From MPNP01 sp026710155 (GTDB taxonomy: Bacteria; Pseudomonadota; Alphaproteobacteria; Rhodobacterales; Rhodobacteraceae): DNA of 64,000 bases. Positions 9,454 through 18,712 of the stretch are shown here, piece by piece (position 1 is the first letter of the stretch; each line of letters opens with the position of its first letter). The position numbers and the translations under genes were made by a program. Under the pieces are notes generated by a model. That model did not search any database. It saw only the letters and a program-made list of their open reading frames with translations, and was not told the DNA's origin. The stretch covers positions 2,418,001 through 2,482,000 of the forward strand of contig OZ241737.1 in the NCBI GenBank assembly GCA_965200885.1, in the 5' to 3' direction.

Positions 9454-10788
9454 GTGACCATTCATTGGTATTTAACCAAAAAGTTCATCAGATCACTATT
9501 GATTGTTCTGACAATCTTCATATGCTTGGGCTATATCCAGGAATTGGCAACCGGTACAGTTGCTTCCATAGGAGGTGAGGGCTCTTTCTCGGGAAAAAAA
9601 TTACTCCTTGTTTTCCTTTTTGTACCCCAATTCATTTTTGAAAACCTGCCTATGGTTTTCCTTCTTTCAGCACTTCACTTTTGTATATTCCTTCTCAGAA
9701 GCAGGGAATATTTGGCAATTGTTACCTTTGGCAAAAAAGGTCAAAACGTAACCCGTCTGGCCATGGCATTGTCATTTTTTTTGGGGGTGTTGTGCCTCAC
9801 ACTCCTTAATCCGCTTGTTGCCTGGACCAATATTGAATCACAACAGTTGCTTACTGCCGATAATGAGATTAAAAAGGTTGAAATTAATCAGGACAGGTTT
9901 TGGTTTCAGGTCAAAATTGCGGAAAACGACGCCATCATAAGGGCAGCACGACTAGATACCAATCAGGAAAATAAGATCCATCTTGATGATGTTGAAATTT
10001 TGGTCAAGAACACTGAGGTTTCGCCGGTGGCGAATTATTGCAAGGCTTCGGAAATCCATATCCACAATCTCTACCTCGAAATTTTCCCAGAGGATCAATG
10101 CGATTTGGGCTCTGAACTCTTCAGGGGCATGGATACTGGTGAAAATGCTTTGTCGGTATTGATACAAACAGATATTACACCAGAGGATTTTGTCGCCCTG
10201 ATCCCGCTTGAGCAGACAAACATATGGACGAGTTTGAAAATATCAAAAACCCTGGAAAAACTTGGGCTTTTGGCCAGTGCCCATGAACAAAATGTTTACT
10301 TTTTTTCCCTGATTGCCCTGCCCTTTTTAATTGCTTTCATGGTTGGAATTGGTGTCGGAATTCTACCCTTTTTTGAATTGAATGGCCTTTATGTAGGTGC
10401 ATTTCTTATTTTTCTTTTCGGACTTGGTATTTTCTTCATGGACAAGATTCTCTATTCTTTTGTCCTGAATCAGAATTTTCCCTCCCTTATTGCCTCCCTG
10501 TTGTTTCCTGTTCCGATATTAATGGCATTTTGTGTTTTTGCCGGCATAGCCACCTTTCCCAATTTTCAATTACCCAAGTTCGATCTTAAATTCATGACAT
10601 GCACAGTGATATTTGCTGCTATCTTCCTATTTAACTTCATTGTAAATTACTTTGTCATCCGCCAATTTTTGACATCTGAATTTGCAATACTCAATTTCTC
10701 CCTGATTTCATCTCTCTTGCTCTTTGTTATGATGCCTTATTTCGAAAAACAGGGAAAAAATGTTTTCAACCTTAAATTCTTGCCTTAG
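9454..10788 (+). CDS. lptG: LPS export ABC transporter permease LptG
   Basis: Partner of LptF, with the same fold. I place the start at GTG 9454 (MTIHWYLTKKFIRS): AGGAAA lies about 8 bases upstream and the N-terminus matches the family. A TTG at 9412 would add 14 residues. At about 444 residues it is longer than the usual 360 or so. After the sixth membrane segment two further hydrophobic stretches follow (in roughly the last 75 residues), so eight segments are predicted instead of six. Confidence 0.92.
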   Translation: MTIHWYLTKKFIRSLLIVLTIFICLGYIQELATGTVASIGGEGSFSGKKLLLVFLFVPQFIFENLPMVFLLSALHFCIFLLRSREYLAIVTFGKKGQNVTRLAMALSFFLGVLCLTLLNPLVAWTNIESQQLLTADNEIKKVEINQDRFWFQVKIAENDAIIRAARLDTNQENKIHLDDVEILVKNTEVSPVANYCKASEIHIHNLYLEIFPEDQCDLGSELFRGMDTGENALSVLIQTDITPEDFVALIPLEQTNIWTSLKISKTLEKLGLLASAHEQNVYFFSLIALPFLIAFMVGIGVGILPFFELNGLYVGAFLIFLFGLGIFFMDKILYSFVLNQNFPSLIASLLFPVPILMAFCVFAGIATFPNFQLPKFDLKFMTCTVIFAAIFLFNFIVNYFVIRQFLTSEFAILNFSLISSLLLFVMMPYFEKQGKNVFNLKFLP

Positions 10789-10966
10789 CACAGTCATTTC
10801 CTTTTTGAGTTTTAAAACAAGTGATAGCAATATTTGTGATTGTCAGCAAAATTCGGAAACCGGATTTTTCTGATGCATGAGTCCATGGGGAAAATAAAGA
10901 ATTGGGGTTAGTCAATGTACAAAATTTCCAAACCTTGCCAACTGTGCTACTGATAATTGTCAGCAT

Positions 10967-13087
10967 TTGCTAAAAGCAATATTTGTGATTATTCGTTCTT
11001 TTGTTAAAAATATTTTGATTGTGTCCTTGATTTTCTATTGGACTGTCAATCCGGGTCAGGCACAGGAAGAGCCCAAGGTAAACCTGATTGCTGATGAAAT
11101 CATCCTTCACCAAGATGGTCATTATATGGCCGAAGGGAATGTTAAGATATCAACCGAAAATATCCTGCTTCGGGCAACCAAAATTGAATTTGATGCCGAT
11201 ACTTATAAATTTCATGGCCCTCTTTACATTTCAGATACCTTTGGGACCAAGGCCGTAGCAGATTTTGCTTCGCTTTCCAATCAGGATCAACGAGGCATCA
11301 TCGAAGGGTTGAGAATTCTTTACCGCAATAGGCTGCAAATTACATCCGGGACAGCAAAAAGTTCCAACGGCAGTTTGGTTTTTTTCAATAATTTGATTAC
11401 AACATGTGAGGTTTGTACGCCAGGAGAAAAACCCCTTTGGTATTTTCAGGCTGAATCGATAACGATGAATGAGGATAGCGGCAGAATTCATCTCAAGAAT
11501 GTCAGTTTCAAGATTTGGGATGTCCCGATTCTTCATTTGCCCTGGTTTTCACTAGGTCAACCTGCATCTGGCAGGCAAAGTGGATTTTTGATACCCGAGG
11601 TTAAATATTCTAGTTCTGCTGGAATAGAGGCTAAGATACCATACTATTACGTTCTTAACGATCAGACCGACATAACACTCTCTTTTGGCAGGACTCCCCA
11701 GAAAGAGGCTGGATTTAATTTCGAGTTTCGCAATAATTCGAAAGCAGGCTGGATTTTTTTCGAGGGAGCATATCCGTTCAGGGATGAAAAAGATCTGGGG
11801 CTGTTTGAAAAGGATCTTGTATTCAAAGGTGTCCAGAAGCCAGATGCCACCTCCCAAATCAGCTTCCTTGTAACAGATACCAGTTCGGAAAACACTTCAT
11901 ATCCGGCTGGATTGTTTCCAGATGGGAACAAACTGATTTTTCTGGAGGCAACAAAATCTTTGCCCTTGGGGGAATTAAAGTTTAGAACCATCGATATCAA
12001 CCCTCTTCATGCGGCGGATAAGATAAACAACAAGGCAAGGTTGGTCAGCATGGGATTGGAAACCAGAGATCTTTTGCCCAATGCCAAACCCCGGCTTACC
12101 TTTGATCTGGAATTCAATTCCACTTTACAGGATGCCAATTCCGGAAATCCGAAACTTTATGACTTCAAAAATGCATCATTGCAGGGCAAATATTCTGACT
12201 CCAGAATTTTCGGTGGGGGATTTAAAAGTTCAACAACGGTTTTTCTGCATGGTGAAATATATGATCAAGATACGACTGAGGACAAAAAGGGTGTGGATTA
12301 TGGTCGGGCCATGATTGTCAATAACCTGTCATTTCCCCTTGTCCTGTACGGAGGTTCAGGACATCAAACAATTACCCCATTCATCCAAATGGTTTATTCA
12401 CAGGATAACGGTGCTGAACTACCTGAAAGACCCGAGGCAAAACAGGTGATTGACCGCAGCAAATTCTTATCCAACCAGCAGGACATTGCAGAGTCCTTTG
12501 TCAGGGACGGGCGAGAAGTGAGTTTGGGATTGAAATACCATACCGCTTTCCGGGACAGCCAACTCGATTTAATATTGGGGAAAACCATGCTGGATGCTGA
12601 AAAAGATCCTGAATATGTTCATGCTGGAAACCTGAAAACACATTATTTTGTCGAAAGTATTCTGGAGTTGGGAGAAAATATTGAGGTGAGTTCTTTGTTT
12701 GTAGGTGATAATGATTTAAGGGTGGTCAGTAATTATTCACTCCTGTCAATCGCGAATGATGAGTTTCAAACGGATATATCCTATGGATGGATCAGGGACG
12801 GGGAAAATGACAATGTAAAATCCGAGTCGGCCAGTGCCAAAATCAGCATGCCAATTTCAGATAAATGGACGGGATATACCAATGTTGAATATGACTTTCG
12901 TGGAGAGTCCAAAAGGAAGTTGGAAATCGGTGCAATTTATTACCATCAATGCCTGACAATGGAAATATCCGCTGAAAGGACTTACAAAACCTCAACCACA
13001 GCACTTTCAAAACCTGATTATTCGATTGGAATTTCCTTGATAGGATTTACTTCAGCAAGTACTTTATCTACAAAAAAATGTAATTAG
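10967..13087 (+). CDS. lptD: LPS-assembly protein LptD
   Basis: The 706-residue outer-membrane beta-barrel protein inserts LPS into the outer leaflet together with LptE. A signal peptide ends near residue 32 (NPGQAQ). An N-terminal OstA-type jellyroll follows (VNLIADEIILHQDG, ADFASLSN), then a large barrel domain with characteristic SSAGIEAKIPYYY and YDF motifs. Two cysteines (CEVC) lie near residue 148 and one at the C-terminal end. The start is probably TTG 10967, with no clear ribosome-binding site, so the exact N-terminus is uncertain. Confidence 0.93.
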   Translation: MLKAIFVIIRSFVKNILIVSLIFYWTVNPGQAQEEPKVNLIADEIILHQDGHYMAEGNVKISTENILLRATKIEFDADTYKFHGPLYISDTFGTKAVADFASLSNQDQRGIIEGLRILYRNRLQITSGTAKSSNGSLVFFNNLITTCEVCTPGEKPLWYFQAESITMNEDSGRIHLKNVSFKIWDVPILHLPWFSLGQPASGRQSGFLIPEVKYSSSAGIEAKIPYYYVLNDQTDITLSFGRTPQKEAGFNFEFRNNSKAGWIFFEGAYPFRDEKDLGLFEKDLVFKGVQKPDATSQISFLVTDTSSENTSYPAGLFPDGNKLIFLEATKSLPLGELKFRTIDINPLHAADKINNKARLVSMGLETRDLLPNAKPRLTFDLEFNSTLQDANSGNPKLYDFKNASLQGKYSDSRIFGGGFKSSTTVFLHGEIYDQDTTEDKKGVDYGRAMIVNNLSFPLVLYGGSGHQTITPFIQMVYSQDNGAELPERPEAKQVIDRSKFLSNQQDIAESFVRDGREVSLGLKYHTAFRDSQLDLILGKTMLDAEKDPEYVHAGNLKTHYFVESILELGENIEVSSLFVGDNDLRVVSNYSLLSIANDEFQTDISYGWIRDGENDNVKSESASAKISMPISDKWTGYTNVEYDFRGESKRKLEIGAIYYHQCLTMEISAERTYKTSTTALSKPDYSIGISLIGFTSASTLSTKKCN

Positions 13088-13098
13088 ATCAGTATATT

Positions 13099-14310
13099 AT
13101 GACAACCAGACTTTTCACCTTTGCAATTCTCTTTTTAATCTTTGTTGCTAAACTCAATTTTGCATTCGGTCAGACCAACCTGTTTGCTACCGCCTTCACG
13201 GTTAATGGAGCAGCCGTGAGCAATTATGAAATTGACCAGAAAGTACGTTATCTGCGTTTTTTGGGCGAAGGGGGAAACATAAGAAGCAAAGCTGAAGAGG
13301 AATTGATAAAAGAAAAAATCTACTTACAGGAAACTGAGAGGGCAGGAATTGATCTTACCCCAAAACAAATACTCACGGCAGCTACGGATTTTGCAGAAAA
13401 CAGAAACAATTCACTCAATGGATTCCTGAATCAGCTTGGACGTTCAGGGGTAAACAAGGAATCCTTCTTTGGTTACATCGAGGCTCAATCGGCCTGGACA
13501 CAGTTTGCCAGAGCGTTTTTTGGTCCTGCCATCAGAGATTTGCCGACGCCGGATGTAGATGAAAAACTTTTGCTTGAGTACCGGACTTCAACAAATTTGG
13601 TCAATCTGCTGGAGATTGTTATCGTCATTGATGACAACAATCCCGACCAAGCCGAGCAAATAGCCCGGGAAATTTATCGAAGCATTCAAACCCAGGAGGA
13701 TTTCTCGCTTACTGCAAGGAATTATTCAGCTTCCTCGACAAGAAATGAAGGGGGAGCAGTCGGCTGGTTGAACATTGACAATATCAGCAGTACATTCAGG
13801 AATGTTATCAACAGGACTTCATCCGGCAGGGTCACAGAGCCTGTCAGGTTAGATAACCTTTATTATGTGTTTTTTGTTTTGGGAAAAAGAACCGAATCCT
13901 CTTCTGCCAATGTTGTTTCGATTGACTATGCGACCTTGCGAGTTGATGGTCTTGGTGCTGATCAGGTTTCAAATCTTCAAGCCACAGTTGTAAATAATGA
14001 TCAAAACTGTGAAGATTTCTCTGAATTCTCCTCGCAGTTCAATGCTGAAAACTTTGCCAGACAAACGGTGGAAAAGACTAATTTGGGAGCGTTTGCCGAT
14101 CCATTGTCAGGGCTGGATAACAACGAGGTTGCCAGTGTGGAACTGGACAATGGATCAAGTTATCTTGTAATGTTATGCAAGCGTAATCTGGTGGTTGATG
14201 AGGAAGTTCGTGAACGGATTTTGAACAACCTGAGAAACAGGAAGTTAGATGACATGTCCAGAAACCACTATTCCAAGATCAGGGCGGCTGCCATTGTCGA
14301 AAGGAAATAG
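13099..14310 (+). CDS. surA: Periplasmic peptidyl-prolyl isomerase/chaperone SurA
   Basis: The 403-residue exported protein has a signal peptide (cleavage near residue 25, FAFGQ), a SurA N-terminal chaperone domain and a parvulin-type rotamase domain (about 150-270, with GGAVGWL). It escorts unfolded outer-membrane proteins, including LptD, across the periplasm, and it lies 11 bases after lptD. Its 3' end overlaps the most likely pdxA start by 62 bases. Confidence 0.93.
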   Translation: MTTRLFTFAILFLIFVAKLNFAFGQTNLFATAFTVNGAAVSNYEIDQKVRYLRFLGEGGNIRSKAEEELIKEKIYLQETERAGIDLTPKQILTAATDFAENRNNSLNGFLNQLGRSGVNKESFFGYIEAQSAWTQFARAFFGPAIRDLPTPDVDEKLLLEYRTSTNLVNLLEIVIVIDDNNPDQAEQIAREIYRSIQTQEDFSLTARNYSASSTRNEGGAVGWLNIDNISSTFRNVINRTSSGRVTEPVRLDNLYYVFFVLGKRTESSSANVVSIDYATLRVDGLGADQVSNLQATVVNNDQNCEDFSEFSSQFNAENFARQTVEKTNLGAFADPLSGLDNNEVASVELDNGSSYLVMLCKRNLVVDEEVRERILNNLRNRKLDDMSRNHYSKIRAAAIVERK

Positions 14311-15313
14311 TTCGGTAATTGCCTTAACTTCAGGTGAACCTTCGGGTGTAGGATTGGAACTTGCCCTCAAGGCCTGGCAAAAGCTGAAAGGGTCACATCC
14401 TTTTTTTCTCATTGCCGATCGCAACCACATAAATTCACTGGAACAACCCTGTCCGCTCATCGAAATACAATCACCTGAACACTGTCTGGAAACTTTCGTT
14501 CATGCACTTCCATTCCTGCACCATCAGTTTCCCACCTCAAGCATACCCGGTCATTACAATCCGGAAAATGCTCCGGGGGTTGTTGGATCAATTGAGACTG
14601 CCGTGCAATTTGCACTGGATGAAAAAATTGCCGGAATCTGCACCAATCCAATCACCAAGGAGGTGTTCAACCATGCTGGCAGGAAGAATTATTCTGGACA
14701 TACTGAATTCATTGCCCATCTTTGTAGGAAAGACTGTCCGGTAATGATGCTGGTAGGCAGGAAGTTGAAGGTTGTTCCTCTTACAAGGCATATGCCACTC
14801 AGGTCGGTACATCAAGGTATTTGCAAGAAACTCCTGAAGCAAACCCTTGCAATAAGCCTGCAATCATTGCGTGAGGATTTTGACCTCCAGCAGCCCAGGA
14901 TAGCAGTTTCAGGATTGAACCCCCATGCTGGTGAAGGAGGTTTGCTTGGTCTTGAGGAAAAGGAAATTATTGAACCGGTAATCAGGGATTTCCAGACAAG
15001 GGGGGAACATGTTCGGGGGCCCTTTCCGGCAGACAGCATGTTCCACAAGAAGTTTAGAAAGACCTATGATCTGGCAGTATCAATGTATCATGATCAAGCC
15101 TTGATCCCTATCAAGACACTGGACTTCTACAAGTCAGTGAATGTAACGCTTGGATTGCCAATTGTTCGAACTTCCCCGGACCATGGTACAGCCCTGGACA
15201 TGGCAGGCAAAGGCAAGGCCAGGGCTGACAGTTTGATTGAAGCAATCAAACTTGTCAGTACAATCCAGGGAAACAGAATAAAGAATGACATGCACCCTTC
15301 CCCCACTTCGTGA
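14249..15313 (+). CDS. pdxA: 4-hydroxythreonine-4-phosphate dehydrogenase
   Basis: NAD-dependent enzyme of the DXP-dependent pyridoxal phosphate pathway. Metal-binding histidine motifs are visible (GHTEFIAH, GLNPHAGEGG, MYHDQALIP) and the N-terminal ALTSGEPSGVGLEL matches the family. The ATG at 14249 has AGGAAG 5 bases upstream but lies inside surA; a TTG at 14294 would give a more standard N-terminus. Its end overlaps rsmA by 29 bases, so surA-pdxA-rsmA is a tightly packed operon. Confidence 0.95.
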   Translation: MTCPETTIPRSGRLPLSKGNSSVIALTSGEPSGVGLELALKAWQKLKGSHPFFLIADRNHINSLEQPCPLIEIQSPEHCLETFVHALPFLHHQFPTSSIPGHYNPENAPGVVGSIETAVQFALDEKIAGICTNPITKEVFNHAGRKNYSGHTEFIAHLCRKDCPVMMLVGRKLKVVPLTRHMPLRSVHQGICKKLLKQTLAISLQSLREDFDLQQPRIAVSGLNPHAGEGGLLGLEEKEIIEPVIRDFQTRGEHVRGPFPADSMFHKKFRKTYDLAVSMYHDQALIPIKTLDFYKSVNVTLGLPIVRTSPDHGTALDMAGKGKARADSLIEAIKLVSTIQGNRIKNDMHPSPTS

Positions 15314-16154
15314 GGTCATCAAGGAATTCGGACTTTCTGCAAATAAAGCCCTTGGCCAAAACTATTTGCTGGATTTGAACCTGACCGGCAAAATTGCTTG
15401 CTCAGCCGGAGATTTGGCAGGTGCAACAGTCATCGAGATAGGTCCGGGCCCCGGGGGACTAACCAGAAGTTTGCTGGCAAGAAAGCCTTCCAAAGTCATT
15501 TCCATTGAAATTGATTCTCGATTTGTCCCGGCACTGGAACAGATCAGGAATGCCTATCCTGATAGTTTTGAATATCATTGCATGGATGGTTTGAAATTTG
15601 ATTATTCAACCTTGCCGAACATCCCGCTCAAGATTGTGGCCAATTTACCGTATAATTCGGCTACCAAATTCCTGGTAGACTGGTTGCTGACTGAACAATG
15701 GCCACCCTTCTGGTCCGGGATTACCCTCCTGTTGCAAAAGGAGGTTGGAGAAAGAATAATTGCCCAGGCAAACTCAAGAACCTATGGACGCTTGTCCATA
15801 CTTTCCCAACTTCGTTCAGATGTCAGGATTCTTATGAATATTCCTGCCCAGGCCTTTACCCCGATACCAAAGATTGATTCGGTTGTGGTTCAAATCCTGC
15901 CAAAACAATCCAAGCTTCCACAAGATGCAATACCACTCTTTGAAAAGCTTGTGGCAATGGCCTTCAATCAAAGGCGAAAGATGATCAAATCGAGTTTAAG
16001 GCAATTTTCAGGCAATATCGTCGACTGCCTCCGGAAGGCAGAAATCGATCCCAACCTCAGACCCGAACAAATTACCGTTTCGAAGTACATCGAATTGGTT
16101 TCAGTTATCCAATCTCAGCGTCGAGGCTCTGGACTTGAAGAATTAATTGATTGA
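15285..16154 (+). CDS. rsmA: 16S rRNA dimethyladenosine transferase RsmA/KsgA
   Basis: The 289-residue Rossmann methyltransferase dimethylates two adjacent adenines near the 3' end of 16S rRNA during 30S maturation. Motif I (VIEIGPGPGGLT) and the target-base motif IV (ANLPYNSATKF) are intact, and ALGQNYLLD is the family N-terminal signature. It is last in the surA-pdxA-rsmA run and converges on the DUF4167 gene with a 12-base overlap of 3' ends. Confidence 0.97.
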   Translation: MTCTLPPLREVIKEFGLSANKALGQNYLLDLNLTGKIACSAGDLAGATVIEIGPGPGGLTRSLLARKPSKVISIEIDSRFVPALEQIRNAYPDSFEYHCMDGLKFDYSTLPNIPLKIVANLPYNSATKFLVDWLLTEQWPPFWSGITLLLQKEVGERIIAQANSRTYGRLSILSQLRSDVRILMNIPAQAFTPIPKIDSVVVQILPKQSKLPQDAIPLFEKLVAMAFNQRRKMIKSSLRQFSGNIVDCLRKAEIDPNLRPEQITVSKYIELVSVIQSQRRGSGLEELID

Positions 16155-16508
16155 AACTTGTTGGGAAGCATCCGCTTGGGATTCCGCTTCCTTCTTTTCC
16201 TTATTTGAATTTTTCTTGCCGTTTACCATGCGGTGAGCATTATGGGATGACCGTTGTATTTCGAATTCCTTCTGGGACTCAAGCAGACGAATGTAATGTT
16301 CTGCATGCTGTGTGAAGTTTTCTGCCACAATTCGGTCACCACCCAGCAAGGCATCCCTGGCATGGGCCTGATACTTTTCAATAATTTGAAGTGAGTTGCC
16401 TCTGACTTTTCCGTCAGGGCCAGAACTCTCAAATACCCTGTTGGTTCCGTTGCCAGTGTTTCCCTTACGCCCTTTTCCCCGGGGCCTTGAACCTCTAGAA
16501 TTTCGCAT
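16143..16508 (-). CDS. DUF4167 protein (alphaproteobacterial, basic)
   Basis: The 121-residue protein has a very basic N-terminus rich in Arg, Gly and Lys (MRNSRGSRPRGKGRKG). The conserved DUF4167 core follows (SGPDGKVRGNS through QHAEHYIRL, about residues 27-70), then a charged tail. The family is largely restricted to Alphaproteobacteria. The RG-rich start suggests RNA binding, which is inference. A strong AGGAGG lies 15 bases before this ATG and is better placed for a 7-codon upstream frame. Confidence 0.88.
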   Translation of the reverse strand: MRNSRGSRPRGKGRKGNTGNGTNRVFESSGPDGKVRGNSLQIIEKYQAHARDALLGGDRIVAENFTQHAEHYIRLLESQKEFEIQRSSHNAHRMVNGKKNSNKEKKEAESQADASQQVSIN

Positions 16509-16518
16509 TTTTACCCAT
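16495..16518 (-). promoter_or_regulatory. Seven-codon upstream ORF overlapping the DUF4167 start
   Basis: AGGAGG (complement of 16524-16529) is followed after 5 bases by an ATG that opens the frame MGKNAKF and then TAG. This mini-ORF starts 10 bases before the DUF4167 ATG and ends 11 bases inside that gene in another frame. The DUF4167 start itself has an over-long 15-base spacing to the same Shine-Dalgarno. It may couple or dampen translation of DUF4167; this is inferred from spacing only. Confidence 0.4.
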
Positions 16519-16658
16519 TTCGTCCTCCTAAACCAGTTAAACCATTATCGTGTTGATTTCACTTCATCATCAGGTTCCTTACCCTTTCATGCGGGGTGAC
16601 CGATGCTGCAATGAAGCAAGTGTTATACTTTCTGTTTCTAATTGAATTTTGTTTTGAT

Positions 16659-17498
16659 CTATACTTTTCGAAAAACCAGAACTCTCGTTATCCCGCACAA
16701 ATCCGGGATTTCATTTTCCAGAGAAAGATTAGTCCGCTCAAATATCCTTTTTACTTGATGATATTTCCCAAAGCCAATTTCGATTATCAACCGCCCGCCA
16801 CGATTCAAATATTTGCCAGCTTCCGAAGCTATCTTACGATACGAACCTAATCCGTCATCTTCAAGGGTCAATGCAATCCTGGGTTCAAAATACCTAATTT
16901 CGGGTTGCAGTGTTTCGTATTCGTCTTTACTGATATACGGAGGATTGGAAATAATCAAGTCAAAATTGCAATTTATTTCCGAAAACCAATCAGATGTAAT
17001 CAATTTGCATCTATCCTTGAGACCAAATCTTTTGATATTCATTCTGGCGACACTTATGCATGATGATGAAATATCAGAACCAATCCCGTAAGCAGCCGGG
17101 TTTTCTGCCAGGAGTGTAACCAGCAGGCAACCGCTTCCCACACCCAGATCCAGAAATTGCCCAAATTCTTCAGATATTGCCTCCTTTATGAGAATTTCCG
17201 TATCAGGACGAGGATCCAAGACTTCGGTATTGACATGAAATGACCTTCCCCAAAATTCTTTTTCATTGATGATTTTGGCAACTGGCATTCTTTGTTCTCT
17301 GAGACTGATCAAGTTTTCAAAACTCGACCAAATTTTACCTGGAATGGCATTGATTTCTTCCCTGTTCAGGGAATAAATTCGTTTCCCGAGACAACTCTCA
17401 AACAATTTGGTTGTATCATACCCAGGGTTTTCCACACCGGCTTGATGCAACCTTAGGGCTGCACTTTTCAATGTGTCTGATGACCAGGATTCCATCAT
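16659..17498 (-). CDS. prmC: Release factor glutamine methyltransferase PrmC
   Basis: The 279-residue AdoMet methyltransferase methylates the glutamine of the GGQ motif in RF1 and RF2. The AdoMet loop (LDLGVGSGCLL) and the catalytic NPPY motif (LIISNPPYISKDEY) are clear. It overlaps the stop of prfA, whose product is its substrate, so expression is probably coupled. Confidence 0.96.
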   Translation of the reverse strand: MMESWSSDTLKSAALRLHQAGVENPGYDTTKLFESCLGKRIYSLNREEINAIPGKIWSSFENLISLREQRMPVAKIINEKEFWGRSFHVNTEVLDPRPDTEILIKEAISEEFGQFLDLGVGSGCLLVTLLAENPAAYGIGSDISSSCISVARMNIKRFGLKDRCKLITSDWFSEINCNFDLIISNPPYISKDEYETLQPEIRYFEPRIALTLEDDGLGSYRKIASEAGKYLNRGGRLIIEIGFGKYHQVKRIFERTNLSLENEIPDLCGITRVLVFRKV

Positions 17499-18577
17499 GA
17501 GACAAACTCGGCAAGTTTATTGGCCTGATCGTCGGTTATAAGGCAATCAATGATTTCGTCCATCTCGCCTTGTATAACTTTCTCGAGGCTGTAAAGTGTC
17601 AGATTGACCCTGTGATCGGTCACTCTTCCCTGGGGAAAGTTGTAGGTGCGAATTCGTTCGGACCTGTCCCCACTGCCAACCTGGGATTTACGATCAGCAG
17701 CTCTTTCACTTCGAGCCTTTTCCGCTTCAATGTTATAGAGCCTTGAACGCAGGACAGTCATTGCCTTGACACGATTGACATGTTGGGATTTTTCTGCAGA
17801 AATGACCGCAATGCCGGTGGGTATATGGGTAATCCTGACTGCAGAATCCGTCTTGTTGACATGTTGTCCCCCTGCCCCGCTTGCCCTCATGGTATCTATC
17901 CTGAGATCTTCCGATGCAATGACTATATCAACTTCTTCTGCTTCAGGAAGCACAGCCACGGTTGCTGCCGAGGTATGGATTCTTCCACTTGATTCTGTTT
18001 GTGGAACTCTTTGAACCCTATGAACACCGGATTCATACTTTAATCTGGCATAAACACCTTTACCTTCAATGGTAACAGTTATTTCCTTGAACCCTCCCAA
18101 ATCGGATTCACTCGCATCAAGGGGTTCAAATTTCCATTTCATGATTTCGGCATATCTCTCGTACATCCTGTACAGTAAACCACAAAACAGGGCTGCCTCT
18201 TCACCGCCCGTTCCTGCCCTGATTTCCAAAACGACAGATTTCTCATCATCGGCATCCTTTGGAATGAGTTCAAGAAGAAGGTCCTGTTCGGTAGTAGCCA
18301 GCCGCTGGTTCAAATTTTCCAATTCTTCCAGTGCCAGATCCTTCATCTCGGGATCTGAAACCATACCAGAGGTTTCCTGAATTTCATGTAATAAATTCCT
18401 GAACCTTGTGGCCTTTTCGACAATTGGCTTCAGATTGTTGAATTCACGCGTAAGTTCAATCAATTCATCAACGTTCTTTTCCGTGGTCAACTGGTCCTGT
18501 ATTTTGTTGAATTTCCTTTCAACGCCTTCAATTTTTTCCAAGGGTACTCGTGTCTTGAAATCAGATGCGGTTTGCAA
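17495..18577 (-). CDS. prfA: Peptide chain release factor 1
   Basis: RF1 terminates translation at UAA and UAG. The peptidyl-hydrolysis motif GAGGQHVN is present. The stop-codon tripeptide is of the RF1 PxT type (VPQTES). A TTG at 18577 lies 9 bases after TAGGAG; a TTG at 18586 would start only one base after it, so I prefer 18577. The gene overlaps prmC by 4 bases. Confidence 0.96.
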   Translation of the reverse strand: MQTASDFKTRVPLEKIEGVERKFNKIQDQLTTEKNVDELIELTREFNNLKPIVEKATRFRNLLHEIQETSGMVSDPEMKDLALEELENLNQRLATTEQDLLLELIPKDADDEKSVVLEIRAGTGGEEAALFCGLLYRMYERYAEIMKWKFEPLDASESDLGGFKEITVTIEGKGVYARLKYESGVHRVQRVPQTESSGRIHTSAATVAVLPEAEEVDIVIASEDLRIDTMRASGAGGQHVNKTDSAVRITHIPTGIAVISAEKSQHVNRVKAMTVLRSRLYNIEAEKARSERAADRKSQVGSGDRSERIRTYNFPQGRVTDHRVNLTLYSLEKVIQGEMDEIIDCLITDDQANKLAEFVS

Positions 18578-18712
18578 ATTTACCAAGCTCCTAAATTAAG
18601 TCTAGTTGATTTAGAGTGTTTGAAGGGCTATCCGATATGTTGAATTGATCGGATATCAAATTTTGGAATATCCAAAATGGAATAATATGTCAGGTTGTTC
18701 AATTACGTGGTT

